Source: Stenocarpella maydis (lineage: Eukaryota > Ascomycota > Sordariomycetes > Diaporthales > Diaporthaceae). Taken from it: a stretch of DNA of 64,000 nt. Below, in pieces: positions 14,901-27,500 of the stretch; positions within the stretch are counted from its first letter, which is position 1, and each line of letters begins with the position of its first letter. The translations under genes were made by a program, and so were the position numbers. The DNA lies in assembly GCA_002270565.1 (NCBI GenBank), contig NQMI01000005.1, forward strand, positions 744,001-808,000. Direction: 5' to 3'. The notes under the pieces are model-generated. The model did not search any database. It saw only the letters and a program-made list of their open reading frames with translations, and had not been told where the DNA came from.

Positions 14901-15186
14901 CACACCTACCGCCGCGCCGCACCAGGGTCGCATACCTTCTGCCAGCCAATAAGCACCGGTGCACCCGGTGCATCAGTCATTTTATATCCACCATTGGCTG
15001 CGACGGTGCACCCCTCAACTTCCTGTCGCCTCGCCTTACGTCGGCTTCTGTATTGTTGTCTGCCACGGTAGGCTGCAGTACTGTGCAGTACTGTACTACC
15101 ACACCCACCTGTCCGCCTCCCGCCTTTTTATCCCGCCGACGCACCCCGTCGTCACCGTCGCCCTGCTTTCGTCCTCCGATCCCACA

Positions 15187-16792
15187 ATGGCCAGCGCTTC
15201 AACATCACGGTCCACGACCATGTCTTCGACGTCTCAGCCCTCGTCCGTCAGGTCCGTCGAGCTCAACAACAATAGCAACAGCAACAGCAACAGCAGGGGC
15301 TCACCCCAGCTGAATGCCCAGAATGGCCAAGCCGCTGCCGCCGACCAACTACCGAAACAGCCCGAAAAAGCATCTGTCAAGGATCGCCTTTCCCGCATGT
15401 TCTCGACAAAAGACGTCAACAGGCTCGACCCCAATGCCTCGCCCTCCAAGAAGCCCCTGCCCGCTGCGACCCTTGCCGAGCAGGGCTCAACCTCGGCCGC
15501 CTCAACCCCGCCCCTCAAGCCCACAATCCCGTCGCGGCAGGCCTCTGTCACAGACAGGCTGGACAAGCCGGCAGAGAAGACTCCCAACCCAAAATCCGGA
15601 AGATCAACAAACGGGAACGGCCATTCCTCGCAGCGCTACGTTGTCGACCCCGAGGCACAGGGCGGCCACGAGCATCACCTCAGGTCGAGCAGGCGACAGG
15701 AGAAGCTTACCGACATGTTCAAGGGTCTGCTCGGTAAACGTGCCGAACAAGTGCCCGACAGCGACTTGTCCCTCGTCTCGAACTGGGTCGACGCCCTGAA
15801 ACAGGAGAAGGACACAATGGCTTCGGATCGGAAGGGCGGCCCCAAGGAGACAGTCACGCTCGTGGAAAAGTACGGAAAATGCCAGGAGGTTGTCGGGCGC
15901 GGTGCCTTCGGTATCGTCAGGATATCGCACAAGAAGCTCGAGGGCCTGCCGGGTGAGAAGCTCTTCGCCGTAAAGGAGTTCCGGAGGCGCCCAGAGGAGA
16001 CCGAGAAGAAGTACAGCAAGCGGCTAACTGCTGAGTTCTGCATTTCCTCCTCCCTCCGGCACCCCAACGTCATCCACACCCTGGACCTCCTCAAGGACGC
16101 AAAGGGGGACTATTGCGAGGTAATGGAGTTCTGCGCCGGCGGTGATCTGTACACCCTGGTCCTCGCCGCTGGGAAACTCGAGGTGCAGGAGGCAGACTGC
16201 TTCTTCAAGCAGATGATGCGCGGTGTCGAGTACATGCACGAGATGGGAGTTGCGCACCGCGACCTGAAGCCGGAAAACCTGCTGCTCACGACAAACGGGG
16301 GCCTGAAGATCACGGACTTTGGCAACGGCGAGTGTTTCCGCATGGCGTGGGAGAACGATGCTCACATGGTGTCCGGGCTGTGTGGCTCGGCGCCATATAT
16401 TGCGCCCGAGGAGTACATCGACAAGGAGTTTGACGCCAGGGCGGTGGACGTCTGGGCTTGCGGTGTTATTTACATGGCTATGCGGACGGGTAGGCATCTT
16501 TGGCGTGTGGCCAAGAAGGACGAGGATGAGTTCTACGCTCGCTACCTCAAGGGCCGGCGAGACGAGGAGGGCTACGGCCCAATCGAGTCCCTCCACCGGG
16601 TAAGCCCCACGCGCCATCACAGAGAACCCTTGCGGGACCATGAGCTAACTAGCCACAAAGGCCCGGTGCCGAAACGTCATCTACTCAATATTAGATCCCA
16701 ACCCGACCAGGCGGATCACAGCGTCACAAGTGCTCAAGTCAGAATGGGGTCGCGAGATAAAACTTTGCAAGGCTGGCGAGGAAGGCCTCTGA
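15187..16792 (+). CDS. Hal4/Hal5-type serine/threonine protein kinase
   Basis: In yeast, kinases of this fungal-specific group (Sat4/Hal4, Hal5) stabilise potassium and nutrient transporters at the plasma membrane. There are two exons, 15187-16599 and 16661-16792, with a 61-nt intron containing a CTAAC branch point; the product is 514 residues. The first 220 residues are Ser/Thr/Asn-rich. The kinase domain starts near residue 228 with the Gly loop GRGAFG and continues with FAVK (Lys263), HRDLKPEN (Asp359), DFG (Asp377) and APE; kinase subdomain XI lies in exon 2. The short C-terminal tail is normal for the group. The reading frame is open upstream of 15187, but this is the first ATG. The stretch before it contains non-ATG codons only and looks like leader. 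Confidence 0.93.
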
Positions 16793-18510
16793 AAAGGGCG
16801 TCGTCGTTCCACTGGTCCCCAAGGCCGTGGGATGGCGGCAGCAACCTTGACGCGGTGACACCATTGAGCGATCACGGCCAAGGGCGACACGCCAGAATGT
16901 CTCCAGGGCCGACGGGAGCTCAGGTCATACTCCATTCATGAACTTCTTGTTACGCTTAAAAACGACAGCATCGGAGTCCGGACTTTCCTGGTTATATCCC
17001 ACTGAACTTATTCATACTTCAACAATACCTCTTTTTTTATCTTCTTTTTTTCTGTTCTCTCTTTTGTTTTTCCCGTCTTGTCTCATTATGGAACCAACCC
17101 AGCGAGCGCGCACAGACGCCGAATACAGACATCGTGACAAGATACAAAAGCCTGCATATCGGAGCTGAGAATCGGAATGTCCAGAATTCCAAGAGGCAGC
17201 GGATGGGCAATTGGGAAAGGACAAATAATTTCCTGGAAGGCACGGCGAGGAACCAGGTGGGCTGCGAAGGACAAGACGGGAGACAGCGGGCACAATATAC
17301 CCAGGCTACTTAACGAAAGTGCATTCGTTCAAGACATGGGAGGGAGGAGGCTTCTGTGTACGGGAGTAAAGGAGTTTCGTGTTTATCCCACCACCGAGTT
17401 GGCTGCCGGGGGGGTGGCTGATGGCAGCCTGATTGCTGGGACAGGACCATTGAGCCCGCCGCGTCAGACAACTGCATACAGAGAGGCGCAAGGACGAGAG
17501 AATGCAAGCAAGAGTTTGGAAACAACCCCCTTTTTCAGAGGCTTCGGTGTCAAGTCGATTGGGACGAGACGGCCCACGGCCTTGGCTCACTCTTGGCACC
17601 TCAGCTTGGCTCTGCGGGAAGGATCGATCGTTGGAGTCCCGTGTTAGCGTGGAGTAGATCAGCCACGTTGTGGGCTTGGTAGGCTTGGGAGAAGGGCCAA
17701 ACTGTCCGGGATTTTGGCATGGGCGATTTCGATGGGAGCCAAGAAAGCCGAGCCCCCCTTCCCTCCCCCACCCCCAATCAATCTCCGTGTCTCCCAGCAT
17801 TGGAGGGCATGAAGAGGATTGGAGGGAAAGGTGGGGGGCTTTCTCTCCTATATCTATATATCGATAGGTTCTTTTCTCTCCCTTGTCCTCGTTTTTGGGG
17901 TTCGAGGGATCGCCTTTGCTGTATAGATTTTGGTGTGTGGTTGGTTGGTGCTGGTGCTGGGGGCCTGCCCACTTGTGGGAAAGTTTCGAGGAGGAACGGG
18001 GGGAGGTTAGTTGGTTGGTTGAAACATTTCAACCGCACAAGACAGACGCACATTCTCTCTCTCCCTCTGCGGCTTAACAGCATGTTTTCACGTACCATGT
18101 GTGGTCTCTCGTATCCCATCCCCTTTTTTCTTGTGACATACTTGGCGGCCTTGGTTTGTTGGGGGGGGGGAGCGACTTGGGTTATACATATAAGACGCCG
18201 AATTAGGGGCCCCCGGCCGAAACGAAACGGATTATATAGGTACGGTTAGTTCTCTTGTCCGTGCCATCACCTTGTCTGGATTTGAAGTTTGCTCGGTCGG
18301 CTGGCAGCCAGGAGAGAGTGTGTATGTGATGATAACGATGATGATGGGAGCTCACGAAAAATAAAAAAGGAAAACAAGGGGGGGAATCACGCACACTTCT
18401 CTCTCCTATCATCGTCATCCCCCACCCTCCCCCTTCCTCCCGCCTGTCGTCGTTCCGGCTTGGCTTACACCGGTTTTAGGACACGGCGCGGCCCTTTTCC
18501 GGCTTGGTCT
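16793..18510. other. Gene-free region downstream of the kinase
   Basis: No coding feature is seen. The first 300 bases are T-rich and presumably include the kinase 3' UTR. The right end abuts the NRPS relic. Confidence 0.45.
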
Positions 18511-18519
18511 GGGAGATAG

Positions 18520-20870
18520 ATGGGCTCACTCCCGATCCGGGCCCGGGAGGACGCCTCTTGGTTGTAAAGGCACGTGGGCAGAGGGTTGAGCTGAGGGATT
18601 TAGCCCATCCTTTGGACAGATGTGAGGATGTCCGGTATAGCCTTATAATAGTCCCTGGATATAGGGCACTTCGTGGCGGAGTAGTGGCTATCGTGAGCCT
18701 CTTATGCCCCAATAGCAAATTCCGCATCACAGATATCGGTAAGCCAGACCCACGGTGCAAACTGGACCAGTTCCATCCAACTAGCGAGGATGAGAGGCTT
18801 GGGCAGATTTTGATGCCGAATGCTTCGCAGTCTATTCAAACAGTCAAAGAAATACTCTCGAGACACATTCCCTAAGGCGTCGCTACATGTTATGTTGCCC
18901 GAGACATGGGTGGTAGTGGAGAAATAGCCAGTAACCATTTCACACGAGCTGGATCAACAGCAGCTGATGCAGTGAGCCGAGGAAATAGACAGGCTATCTA
19001 TCACTGGAATCGATCCACGAGCCACATGTTCAAGATGGCCAAGGCACTTCAATCGGCAGACGCACTTGACGAGAGGCAACATAAAACGCACCTCGTATGG
19101 GGCGAGGTCTTGGAAATCGGCCTTGGTAGGTTCATTTCCACCCAACAAAAACTTATCACTTGGGGGTCGAGTTTGGACTGACATGGGTTTCGTTTTTGGC
19201 TTCTGTCTCTATTCTTCCAGCTCGGCGGAAACTGGCTGTCCGGTAAGCACTGGCTTAATCCGCCCTCGCCCCCACTCCCAGGTGCTACGTGTCAAAGCAT
19301 GGCTAGGGCAACGAGGAGATGACCAGTTGTTCCGCGAAGAGAGAGGAACAATGTATCTATGGGCTGCAGGCGAGGCGTGGGCGTTTATACAGCAGGTCGC
19401 AGGAGTGGGTACCGTGACACCACGCCTTCTTGTCTGAAATATAGCCGGCCAATGTGATCCAGAGATGGGAATCAAGCGCCAATGCACAGCCCTTGGGCTG
19501 CACCTGTCTGCTCAGGACGCCGTGAGAATGCCGACAGTGCGACAATTAGCTCCCCTGGACAAAACCCACAGGCTGTCCCAGCTTGGCCAGGAGATCGACC
19601 ACGGCTGACCTACGCCTATCGACCAGCAATCACCCAGTGCGAGCGCCAAGCACGTTTGCGCATTCTCGGTGACGAATCTGAGTCCATCACGTCCTGTTCT
19701 CCGTTTCACCCCAAGGGCCCGGGTACCCAGGTACCATACGTTCACGACAATCCGGTCAAGCTTGACGGGATGCGAAGCCACAGTTGTCTTCCGCCCGGGC
19801 CAGCAAGTTGGTTATCGTCAAACATCAGTGGGCTGCTGCGCTACTGGCAGCAAGCTATCGAGGGGCACAGTATCCTCGGGACAACGTCTGTGGGCAGTGA
19901 CTCCGCTTCCCGCTGCGGAAGATGGAATCTGTCAAGTTGTGTTGGAGGGTGTGATGTCAAACGGCGATGTCCTGGCGCGGCGCCGTGCGCACCTTGAAAC
20001 GCTCCGATAGAATATGTTCAATGAATATTTGGTACTACATTGGTTGGCTATACCAGTTGGTGAGAGCGACTCAGGGGCATTATATATGTATCTGATACTC
20101 AGCCACATCCTCGTGGACCACGTTAGCCTGGCGCATACCATTTCCGACTTGAAGTTTTTTTATCAAGGCTGTACTGTTAACCTAATGCCGCCCTACAAGG
20201 CGCTTGGTGAGTACATTGCCCGATCTACAGCGCCAAGCCTTGGGGATGTTGGAGATGATCGTATCAAGACATTGTAGCAAAGAGCCTCGCTGGATATTGT
20301 GCTGTGTATCCTTGAACAATTGGCATCTCTAGGGGGATCTTATTCCCGCAAGAGAAGTTTCACCAACAGATAATAAGCGCACCTGTACACTGGGCGACTA
20401 TATGGCTTCGGTCAAGCTCACGCCGGACATCAAAGAATCTATAGGCTGGCTGTGCTGGAGCGTCAAGGTGACCCTCTTGAACCTGCTGCAATTCATCTTA
20501 GGAGTACCGCTGCAAATCCTTAGTTAGCGACAGCAATGCAGTATACTTGGGATATCTTATCTCAGACAAAAACGCAACTAGGGATGATGAGCTCGAGATT
20601 GCCAGGGCCTCTACTATGCCTACTGTTGGGCCATGTTAAGTCTCTGCAGACCTTGGCTATTCTAATGGATACACTGCATGCTCTTCAGAAGCAAAAAACA
20701 TTAACAGCATCTCCCATACATCTCCATTCGAGCTTACAAGCCTTGAAAACGGTCTTGTACCCGGAGGATATCCGAGGCTTGGTACGGCTGCGGCGCCTGG
20801 ACGAGATCCGCCTGCGGTACTCTTCAATACACTCATCATTTACCGGAGAGTGAAATATCCCGCTCCACCT
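18520..20870 (+). pseudogene. Decayed non-ribosomal peptide synthetase fragment (A-T-C)
   Basis: Three consecutive NRPS domains are still recognisable across frames. At about 18.54-18.86 kb the end of an adenylation domain is visible, with VKARGQRVEL (the conserved RGQRVEL element). A relic of the A10 region follows at 18.90-19.00 kb (WVVVEK, stop, then LDQQQLMQ, stop, AEEID). At 19.09-19.19 kb a thiolation-like stretch reads VWGEVLEI and, one frame over, NLSLGG, where active carrier domains have LGGDS. Condensation-domain pieces follow: WQQAIEGHSIL (about 19.85 kb), SHILVDHVS for the HHxxxDG motif and DLKFFYQG (20.10-20.17 kb), GYLIS (20.55 kb) and LFNTLIIYRR (20.81-20.84 kb). Several stops and frameshifts interrupt it, including one where the family has Trp, as expected of TGG to TGA change. 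No upstream domains remain. Function is lost. Confidence 0.7.
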
Positions 20871-20879
20871 AGTATCCTT

Positions 20880-22647
20880 AAATTGTGAAACAATATGGAG
20901 AGAGGATCCATGTGTGGTATGTTCCAGAGCATACCTGGTTTCATTCTTAATCTGAGCCGAGTACTCTTTTATAGAAAAACAAAGGTTGAAAGAAAGAAGG
21001 AACGAAAAGATGGTAAAAAAAGTTGCAAGCGGTCCCTTCATGTAATCATCATGCTTAAAGACCCAGCATTAAATAATAATTACAATACCAAGAATATCAA
21101 GTTCAGGATATAAGTAACTAAGGAAATAAGAATAAGCTTGTAACAAGGCTAGTTAAGATTAGCTTTAAGCGCCGCACAAATTGTTACCACGAATAGCCCA
21201 GGGCCAGGTTACACCAGCGAACAGCATAGCATGCCACGATAGACAAATTCGCTCGGCGTCGCTCCCATATCTAATACATACAGCAGGAAATTGTCCGATA
21301 CTTCAACTAGATAGGCTCGATTCTGAAATAACTCACTTTGCAGGAACGTTTAACGACTCACGCATGGAGTTCCTCATGCACAGGTATTCTCGGGTCCCTG
21401 AAATACTATCAACAACACGGCCGAACCGGATGAAAAATGTAAAGGAAGCCCCGTCAAGTCGTTAGGGCAACCAGATTGCTTGTGAATTCCTCCAGTCCAA
21501 CAAGAAATCTCCGAAACCTTGCTGAACTTCTGGAATGCAGCTGGAGACCAGTGGCATGTCATGGGCTTGGCGGGATCACGAATAAACAGCATACCCATAG
21601 GCACTTCAATTACGTGAGACCTGTGGAATCTCACTGTTCCTTAAATAGAGGCCGGTGGAGCTTGAAACTTTAAAAGCGTACTAGTAGCTTGGGAGCGCAG
21701 GGGCTTGAACGAGTCAGGCCTTAGTAATACATGCGCTAATGCTTCACAGAACTAGCGCCTCTCACTGGACCGCTGGCATAACTGACAAGAGTTGACGTCA
21801 CTTAAGACACTACATGTAGGGACTCAAGAAACTCTAATTGTGCGTGTACCAACTCTTTGAGCCGGGTCGCGGTAGAAGTTGCGGGCTGCTGACTTCGCTG
21901 GCTTCTAAGTCTGGATCATCCGAAAGTTGGGACGAACGAATTGAGAGCATGGGCCTCCATAGTAGATCCTTTCGTTCTTGGCATATCCAACACTTCATGG
22001 CAGTGGACCGGCTGGTAGAACAGCCCTTTCCTGGGAGCTGCTCTACCAATGTCACAGTCTCCTCGGGTCCATTGTTGAGTGCAGGTGGGGGTTGCCTCAA
22101 AGGGCTCGTTCCGCGGAGCGTCCACCTCTTCCCCTCTCCAAATATCTCTCCTTGCTAAGAGCAGAAAACCCTGCGAATGCCCTGGCGGGCTGGTGGCATA
22201 GATTGCTTGGGTTCCCGGTGGGGTTGGTCCAGCTACAAATGGACCCCTTTCGCCTGCCCAGGCGCTTGAAACGAACGGCAGAGTGTTTTAAGGCTAGCTC
22301 GTTGGTGGAAACCGAGCCTCCATATTCCCCTTTTGTTTATTGCCAAGCCAGATCCTTGCCATCTTGGCACGTCATGTTTATTGCAGAAACCACCTGGGTC
22401 ATAGGGCGGGTTTGTATAATTGAAACATGGAGACATGAGTATGCCCTCGATTACTCCATACCTAAGTAGGTACTTGTGCGAAGACGGACATATATAAGCG
22501 GCCTCAAAGCCGTCTGGCAAAGCTCAAGCAACTCACTGTCATTCAGCCACAGGCTAACTATTAACCATCTTCGTTCACTGCCCACCACTCGACTATCATT
22601 TCTAAAGCCACAACATCGAGGTACGGTAGCCTGATAACTCTGCCAAC
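20880..22647. other. AT-richer gene-free region upstream of the feruloyl esterase gene
   Basis: No supportable gene. The first 250 bases are A-rich. A TATATAAG element is present at about 22491-22498, some 150 bases before the esterase start codon, and could be its TATA box. Confidence 0.4.
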
Positions 22648-23627
22648 ATGCGATCCTTCTCCCCTCTCGTCCTCGCCGTCCTGGGCGCCGCCGAGCTTGG
22701 AGCAGCCGCATCAGCCGGCTGCGGCAAGACAGCGCCTCAAAGCGGTGCCAAGTCCATGACGGTCAATGGCCAGAACCGCCAGTACCTCCTGCAGATGCCA
22801 AACAACTACGACTCCAACAAGCCCTACAGGCTCGTCTTCGGCTACCACTGGCGCGGCGGCAAGATGGACTACGTGGCCGAGGGCGACTACTACGGCCTGA
22901 AGTCCCTGTCTGCCGACTCGACCATCTTCATCGCCCCCGACGGCCTCAACCAGGGCTGGGCAAACAACGGTGGCGAGGACATCAAGTTCACCCAGCAGAT
23001 GCTGGACTTCGCCAAGTCAAACCTGTGCATCGACGAGGCGCAGGTCTTTGCAACCGGTTGGAGCTACGGAGGTGCCATGAGCCACAGCGTCGCCTGTTCC
23101 CTACCCAGTATGTTATGCCTCTTCATTTTTTGCTTCTTGAATTTTTGCTCACTGTGTGTCTCGCAGACGACTTTGCGGCTGTGGCTGCCATCTCCGGAGG
23201 CCTGGTCTCCGGCTGCGACGGGGGCACCCAGCCGGTCCCCTACCTGGGCATCCACGGCTCGGCCGACAACGTGCTCCCCATCACCAGTGGCGAGCAGCTC
23301 CGCGACCACTGGCTGGGCGTCAACGGCTGCGCCTCCAAGAACGCCGAGAACCCCCCGCCGGGCTCCGGCACCCACATCAAGACGACCTACACGTGCTCCA
23401 AGGCGGCCGTCACCTGGATCAGCCACGGGGGCCCCCACCAGCCCGACCCGAGCGACTCCAACGGCAACAAGTGGGCGCCCGGCGAGACCTGGAAGTTCTT
23501 TGACGCCGCGGTCGGCGCCCGGTCAAACTCCAGCTCCAGCTCCAGCTCCAGCTCCAACTCCAGCTCCAAGGCCAGCTCCGGCAGCACGGGGGGCTCTCGC
23601 GCTTGCGCGTCGAAGGCCAAGGCCTGA
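22648..23627 (+). CDS. Secreted feruloyl esterase-like CE1 enzyme
   Basis: Enzymes of this family (CE1, related to PHB depolymerase/LpqC) cleave ferulate or acetyl esters from arabinoxylan outside the cell. There are two exons, 22648-23107 and 23167-23627, joined within an Asn codon; the product is 306 residues. A signal peptide covers about residues 1-22. The nucleophile elbow GWSYGG places Ser139; Asp187 (in GSADNV) and His244 (in GPHQPDP) complete a likely triad. Cysteines are placed as in the family. The last 35 residues are a Ser/Asn-rich stretch resembling the linker that often leads to a CBM1, but the protein stops there and no binding module follows. A TATA-like box lies about 150 bases upstream. 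Family is strong; ferulate versus acetate specificity is inferred. Confidence 0.9.
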
Positions 23628-24560
23628 TTCGACATGGCTTTGAACTGGACCGGGCCCTTGTCTGGCACCTGCCCGAAGTTGATTCAGAACGCGGGGGATG
23701 GCCAATCTTTTGGAAGACAGGTTAAGCAGAATGGGTCTGGCGTTTTTTTTGTTCTACTGCGTAGATATGTAGTCATTTTGGAACCTGTAAATATATACCT
23801 CCTTTTTTTAACTTTTTGGCATGAGACTGGTATATCTCTAGCGTGAAGTGCATATATGATGAGTTCTCCTAGTAACGAAATTTATACATGTACTGTAGTA
23901 TACATCTAAGCTTAAATGTTCTAATCGTCAAAACTTGAGACCCTGGAAAAGAGAAAAAAAAAAAGGTGACACCGCTATTTGCACAATAACTCTAGGCTAT
24001 GCCATAGTAGTACGATTCATAGCACATGGTCTTAGCGCCTGGCTAATTTGTTTTCTTCTTCTTGCCGCCAGGCAGCCACCAACGCAGCTGATGTAGACGC
24101 ATGCATGTGTGAGGATCGCACGAGTAACTGCAGCCAATAATCAACTCGTCCACTACTTGCGTGACCCGAATACATAGAGGACGGATATTTGCAAGGTAGA
24201 AAACGGATGGGACAGGAGTACCTTTAGCTACCAGTGCAAATACATATATCGGCTGTGTACTTGCAAGATCTGTCCTCCTTGCCAACGGCGGTTTCTTAGT
24301 AGTTTTGTTGTAACGATGGGAGCCCCGTGGACCAGAGTGCGTCTTTGACCAGATCGAAAAGCACTCATTTTTACAATGGGCTGACCAGATCAAGTTGACT
24401 GAGCCCAAATACTACGACAGAAGGCTCGACAATCCCGATGTAAACCGGGCAATTGCCATAGTACTTGAGAGCATCAAAAGGTTATTGAGTGACGGCAAGC
24501 AGCTGAAAAGTTGATACTAGCTTGCCAACTGTCACTCTTTAAGACGACGAACCGTATTGG
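23628..24560. other. 3' flank of the esterase gene, no gene seen
   Basis: T-rich 3' UTR-like sequence followed by unassigned sequence that becomes AT-rich towards the degraded block. Confidence 0.4.
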
Positions 24561-24599
24561 ATAATAAACTGAGATCGGAGATTCGCACCCCCAAAAACG

Positions 24600-27500
24600 G
24601 AGGGCGCACCCCCTGTGCAAATACATTTACGTGCACCACCCAATTTATATATATAACATTAATTTGACTACATTTGCTATTCTTATCACCGTAATATCAC
24701 CATACTCCCGTGGGCACTCAATCGCTTAAACCCGTGGTGTTTTCCCCATGCATCTAGTCTATAGCTACTATAATCTTATTGAGAATCTCCTCCTTGCTAT
24801 CCTTATCGCCGGCAACGTCATTATCACTGAGGACCTCCCTAACTAACTAGTGCACCTTCAGCAACCCGTTGATGCTTCTTGCTACCCCTATAAACCGCTT
24901 CTTCACTGCTAAAGAAGCCGTTACCATAGGTATTATGATCTTTATCGCCTGGCATTTTCGCTTCAGAGGCTGATGCTTTCCTTACTTTATCAGCCCTGCT
25001 ATTAGCTGCTGGTCTTAGCGGATAGCTGTCTGCTGGGCATTGCTGCTATAGGTGTCCTCCTTATCCAGGGACTGAAGGGTCTTATCATTCCACTCGAAAG
25101 CCGAGTTAACCCTTTATATGGAAGCTATTGTTACCCTTGTTTTATTGCTAGCCCTGCTGCCTAGACTGATAGTAGTAGCAGCAGTCTTCTTACTTATGAT
25201 AGCCTTCCTATATAACTTGAAGATACTATCTTTATTTGTTGTAAATATAGCAATATCTTAAGGTCTTCCCTTTATAGTGGTAACCTTCTTTAGCAAGAGT
25301 ATTATAAGGAGCAGGTTTGCAACTAAGAGGTTATAATTAAGATAGTATATAGTATAAATATTACCCTTCTTAAGAGGAAGACCAGCCTGCTTTTTATAAG
25401 CTATATAGCTAGCGTAAATTAAGTTGTACTGAGTGCTAATAGGGCATTTATAGCTTAAAGCTATATATTGAAAACGGGCCCAAAAGAGGAGGGAGCGAGA
25501 GGACAAAACCTCCACACACACAAAAAGGCATACATTCTGCCAGAGCCCTAATCAAGCAACCACCCTAAGAGGAGCATAGAAGACAAGAAGAGGAGCCCTT
25601 GATGCGATAGGAGAGTTATAAGGGAAATAAAGGGTGCCAAAAAGGAGAGGCAGAAAAAGAGGGCATAAGAAATAGTTTCATAATATATACATATATATCT
25701 AATAGATATAAATTCATAGGGTATAAAAAGATTAATTCTCTAGAACTAGAAATTTCTCAAAAGCAACACAGGAAGGCCCCTTCTTATAGCCTTAGAGGGA
25801 GGGGGGGGGATGCTAAGGCTGGTTTTCCTCTAGATTCCAAAACATATTGGTTCCCCTAGACCCCAGAACACACCCCTCTCCAGACCATTATAAAGAATAA
25901 GCAATAGTCCGCCCAAAACAACCAAAATTACTTTCCTCCTCTAATCAGATAAGCCACCCGAATTCAGCTCTATTGGACCCTTTATAGCTCTTAATTTCTA
26001 GCCCACTCATCCCTACTCTCATTCTACTACAGTATACTTAATCTGCAATCCTTCTCCTCTCACTTAGCCGCCTTTTTATAAGCCCAGGATTAATAGCTAT
26101 TACTAATTGCTAGCATAAGAACCCAGCAATTTACTTCCTCAATCCCCACCTACTTACTTACATTCCGGTTATACTCCTAAATCATTATAATTCTTATTAT
26201 AGCAGGCAATAGGCAATATAGTGGTAGCATAGCTAAAATAAAGAATAAAGATAATGATAAAGACCTTAAGATACCCAATCACTCAGGGGTTATCCTACCT
26301 ATATTTATGTTTCCTCCTAGGGATATATTCCTAATACTTGCCTCTAATATCTGCCACAAGAGAAGTTTAATAGGGTTACCTTACAGCATTCCGGCCCTAC
26401 TCTAATTAGGCATCTATAAAGCAGTTCTTGCTTTACTCGGTATCCCAAGACCATTTTCTCTATATATTCATACCCCATCTACCTAAGGCAGAGGCTTAAG
26501 TATCTTGGATAGGTCCTTATAAAGTCTAAGCCCAGATATCATAATTAGATCCTTCACAGCCGCACTAGGTATCTTAGATATCAGGATAGGTGGCTGGTTC
26601 TTCAAGCTATTAGGGGCAATAGGAGTTTTGCTCAACCTGGAAGTCCGGACATTAGTAGGCCTTAAAAGATCAGCCTTATTAAATCTCGCTATAAGAAAGC
26701 CCAGCAGATTTTATCCCAGTTCTAATCCTATACTGGGTATAGCGCAATACTTAGTCTCCCCCTTATTCATCCCTAAGATATCAGCTTAAAAGTACACAAC
26801 ATTCTTTCCTACCACAAGCCTCTCATACTTATCATAGCTAATAACTAGAGTATTCTGGACGCCCCTAATTGAACACCCGGATCCATTAATTTCCAATCAG
26901 ATAGCAAAACCCCAAATAAGAGCTAAGGCTTTCTCAGCAGGCAAGCTAAAAGGGGCGGATTCAAGCAGCCTAGTCTTAATCCAGTCTCCAAACTCCCAGC
27001 CATTCTTTCCATAATTTTCTTAGAAGAAAAAGGCAATATAAGTAGCTATAAGGAGTCCACAGGCAGTTAATCCCAGCTACAGCATGACCTTCACTTGAAT
27101 CACCATGCATACCTGTTTTAAGAATCCTTCAGGTAGCCCAAGGGTAAGGAAGTATACAACACAGTCCCTTATACAGGGGTACATCCTATCACAAGTTCTC
27201 CAATCAGGATAAGTATCAATTATACCAAATCATTTAGTATCCCTATTAAAGATGCTTAATACCCAATGGCCTAGGGTATGCATAACTTAAATGATAAACC
27301 TCTGGCTGTCCTTTAGTAAGTAGTATCTCTATAATCTAGGAGGTTCTCCATTAACATCATAGGTTATAAGCACCACAAAGACCAGGTTGCTGAAATCAAT
27401 CAGCTACCAATTAATAAGCCCCAGAACATAATCAATATGCAGGCACGCCTCTTAAGCCAGAAAACCTTCTGCATTATAAAGGGTCATAAGGAAGTCACCA

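Larger units (their letters stand above)
6736..15186. other. Long gene-free region, 8.4 kb
   Basis: I find no reading frame with recognisable domains, consistent GC3 or plausible splicing on either strand. The frames present are short and rich in Arg/Ser/Pro/Cys, as expected by chance. The first 500 bases hold T-runs typical of a 3' UTR. There is a 16-base C homopolymer with an N at 8173-8189, a GCTGAT hexamer repeat near 13.03 kb, and a strongly pyrimidine-rich tract at about 14.39-14.90 kb. The last of these is probably promoter and 5' leader of the kinase gene at 15.19 kb. The region is unusually long for a genome whose other intergenic gaps are mostly 0.5-2 kb. Confidence 0.45.

Noticed and set aside
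14317..14973. 218-codon minus-strand frame
   Set aside because: Arg/Gly-rich mirror of the CT-rich leader of the kinase gene.
21181..22500. Possible gene relics between the NRPS fossil and the esterase
   Set aside because: Short frames on both strands with isolated suggestive words but no ordered motif set of any family.
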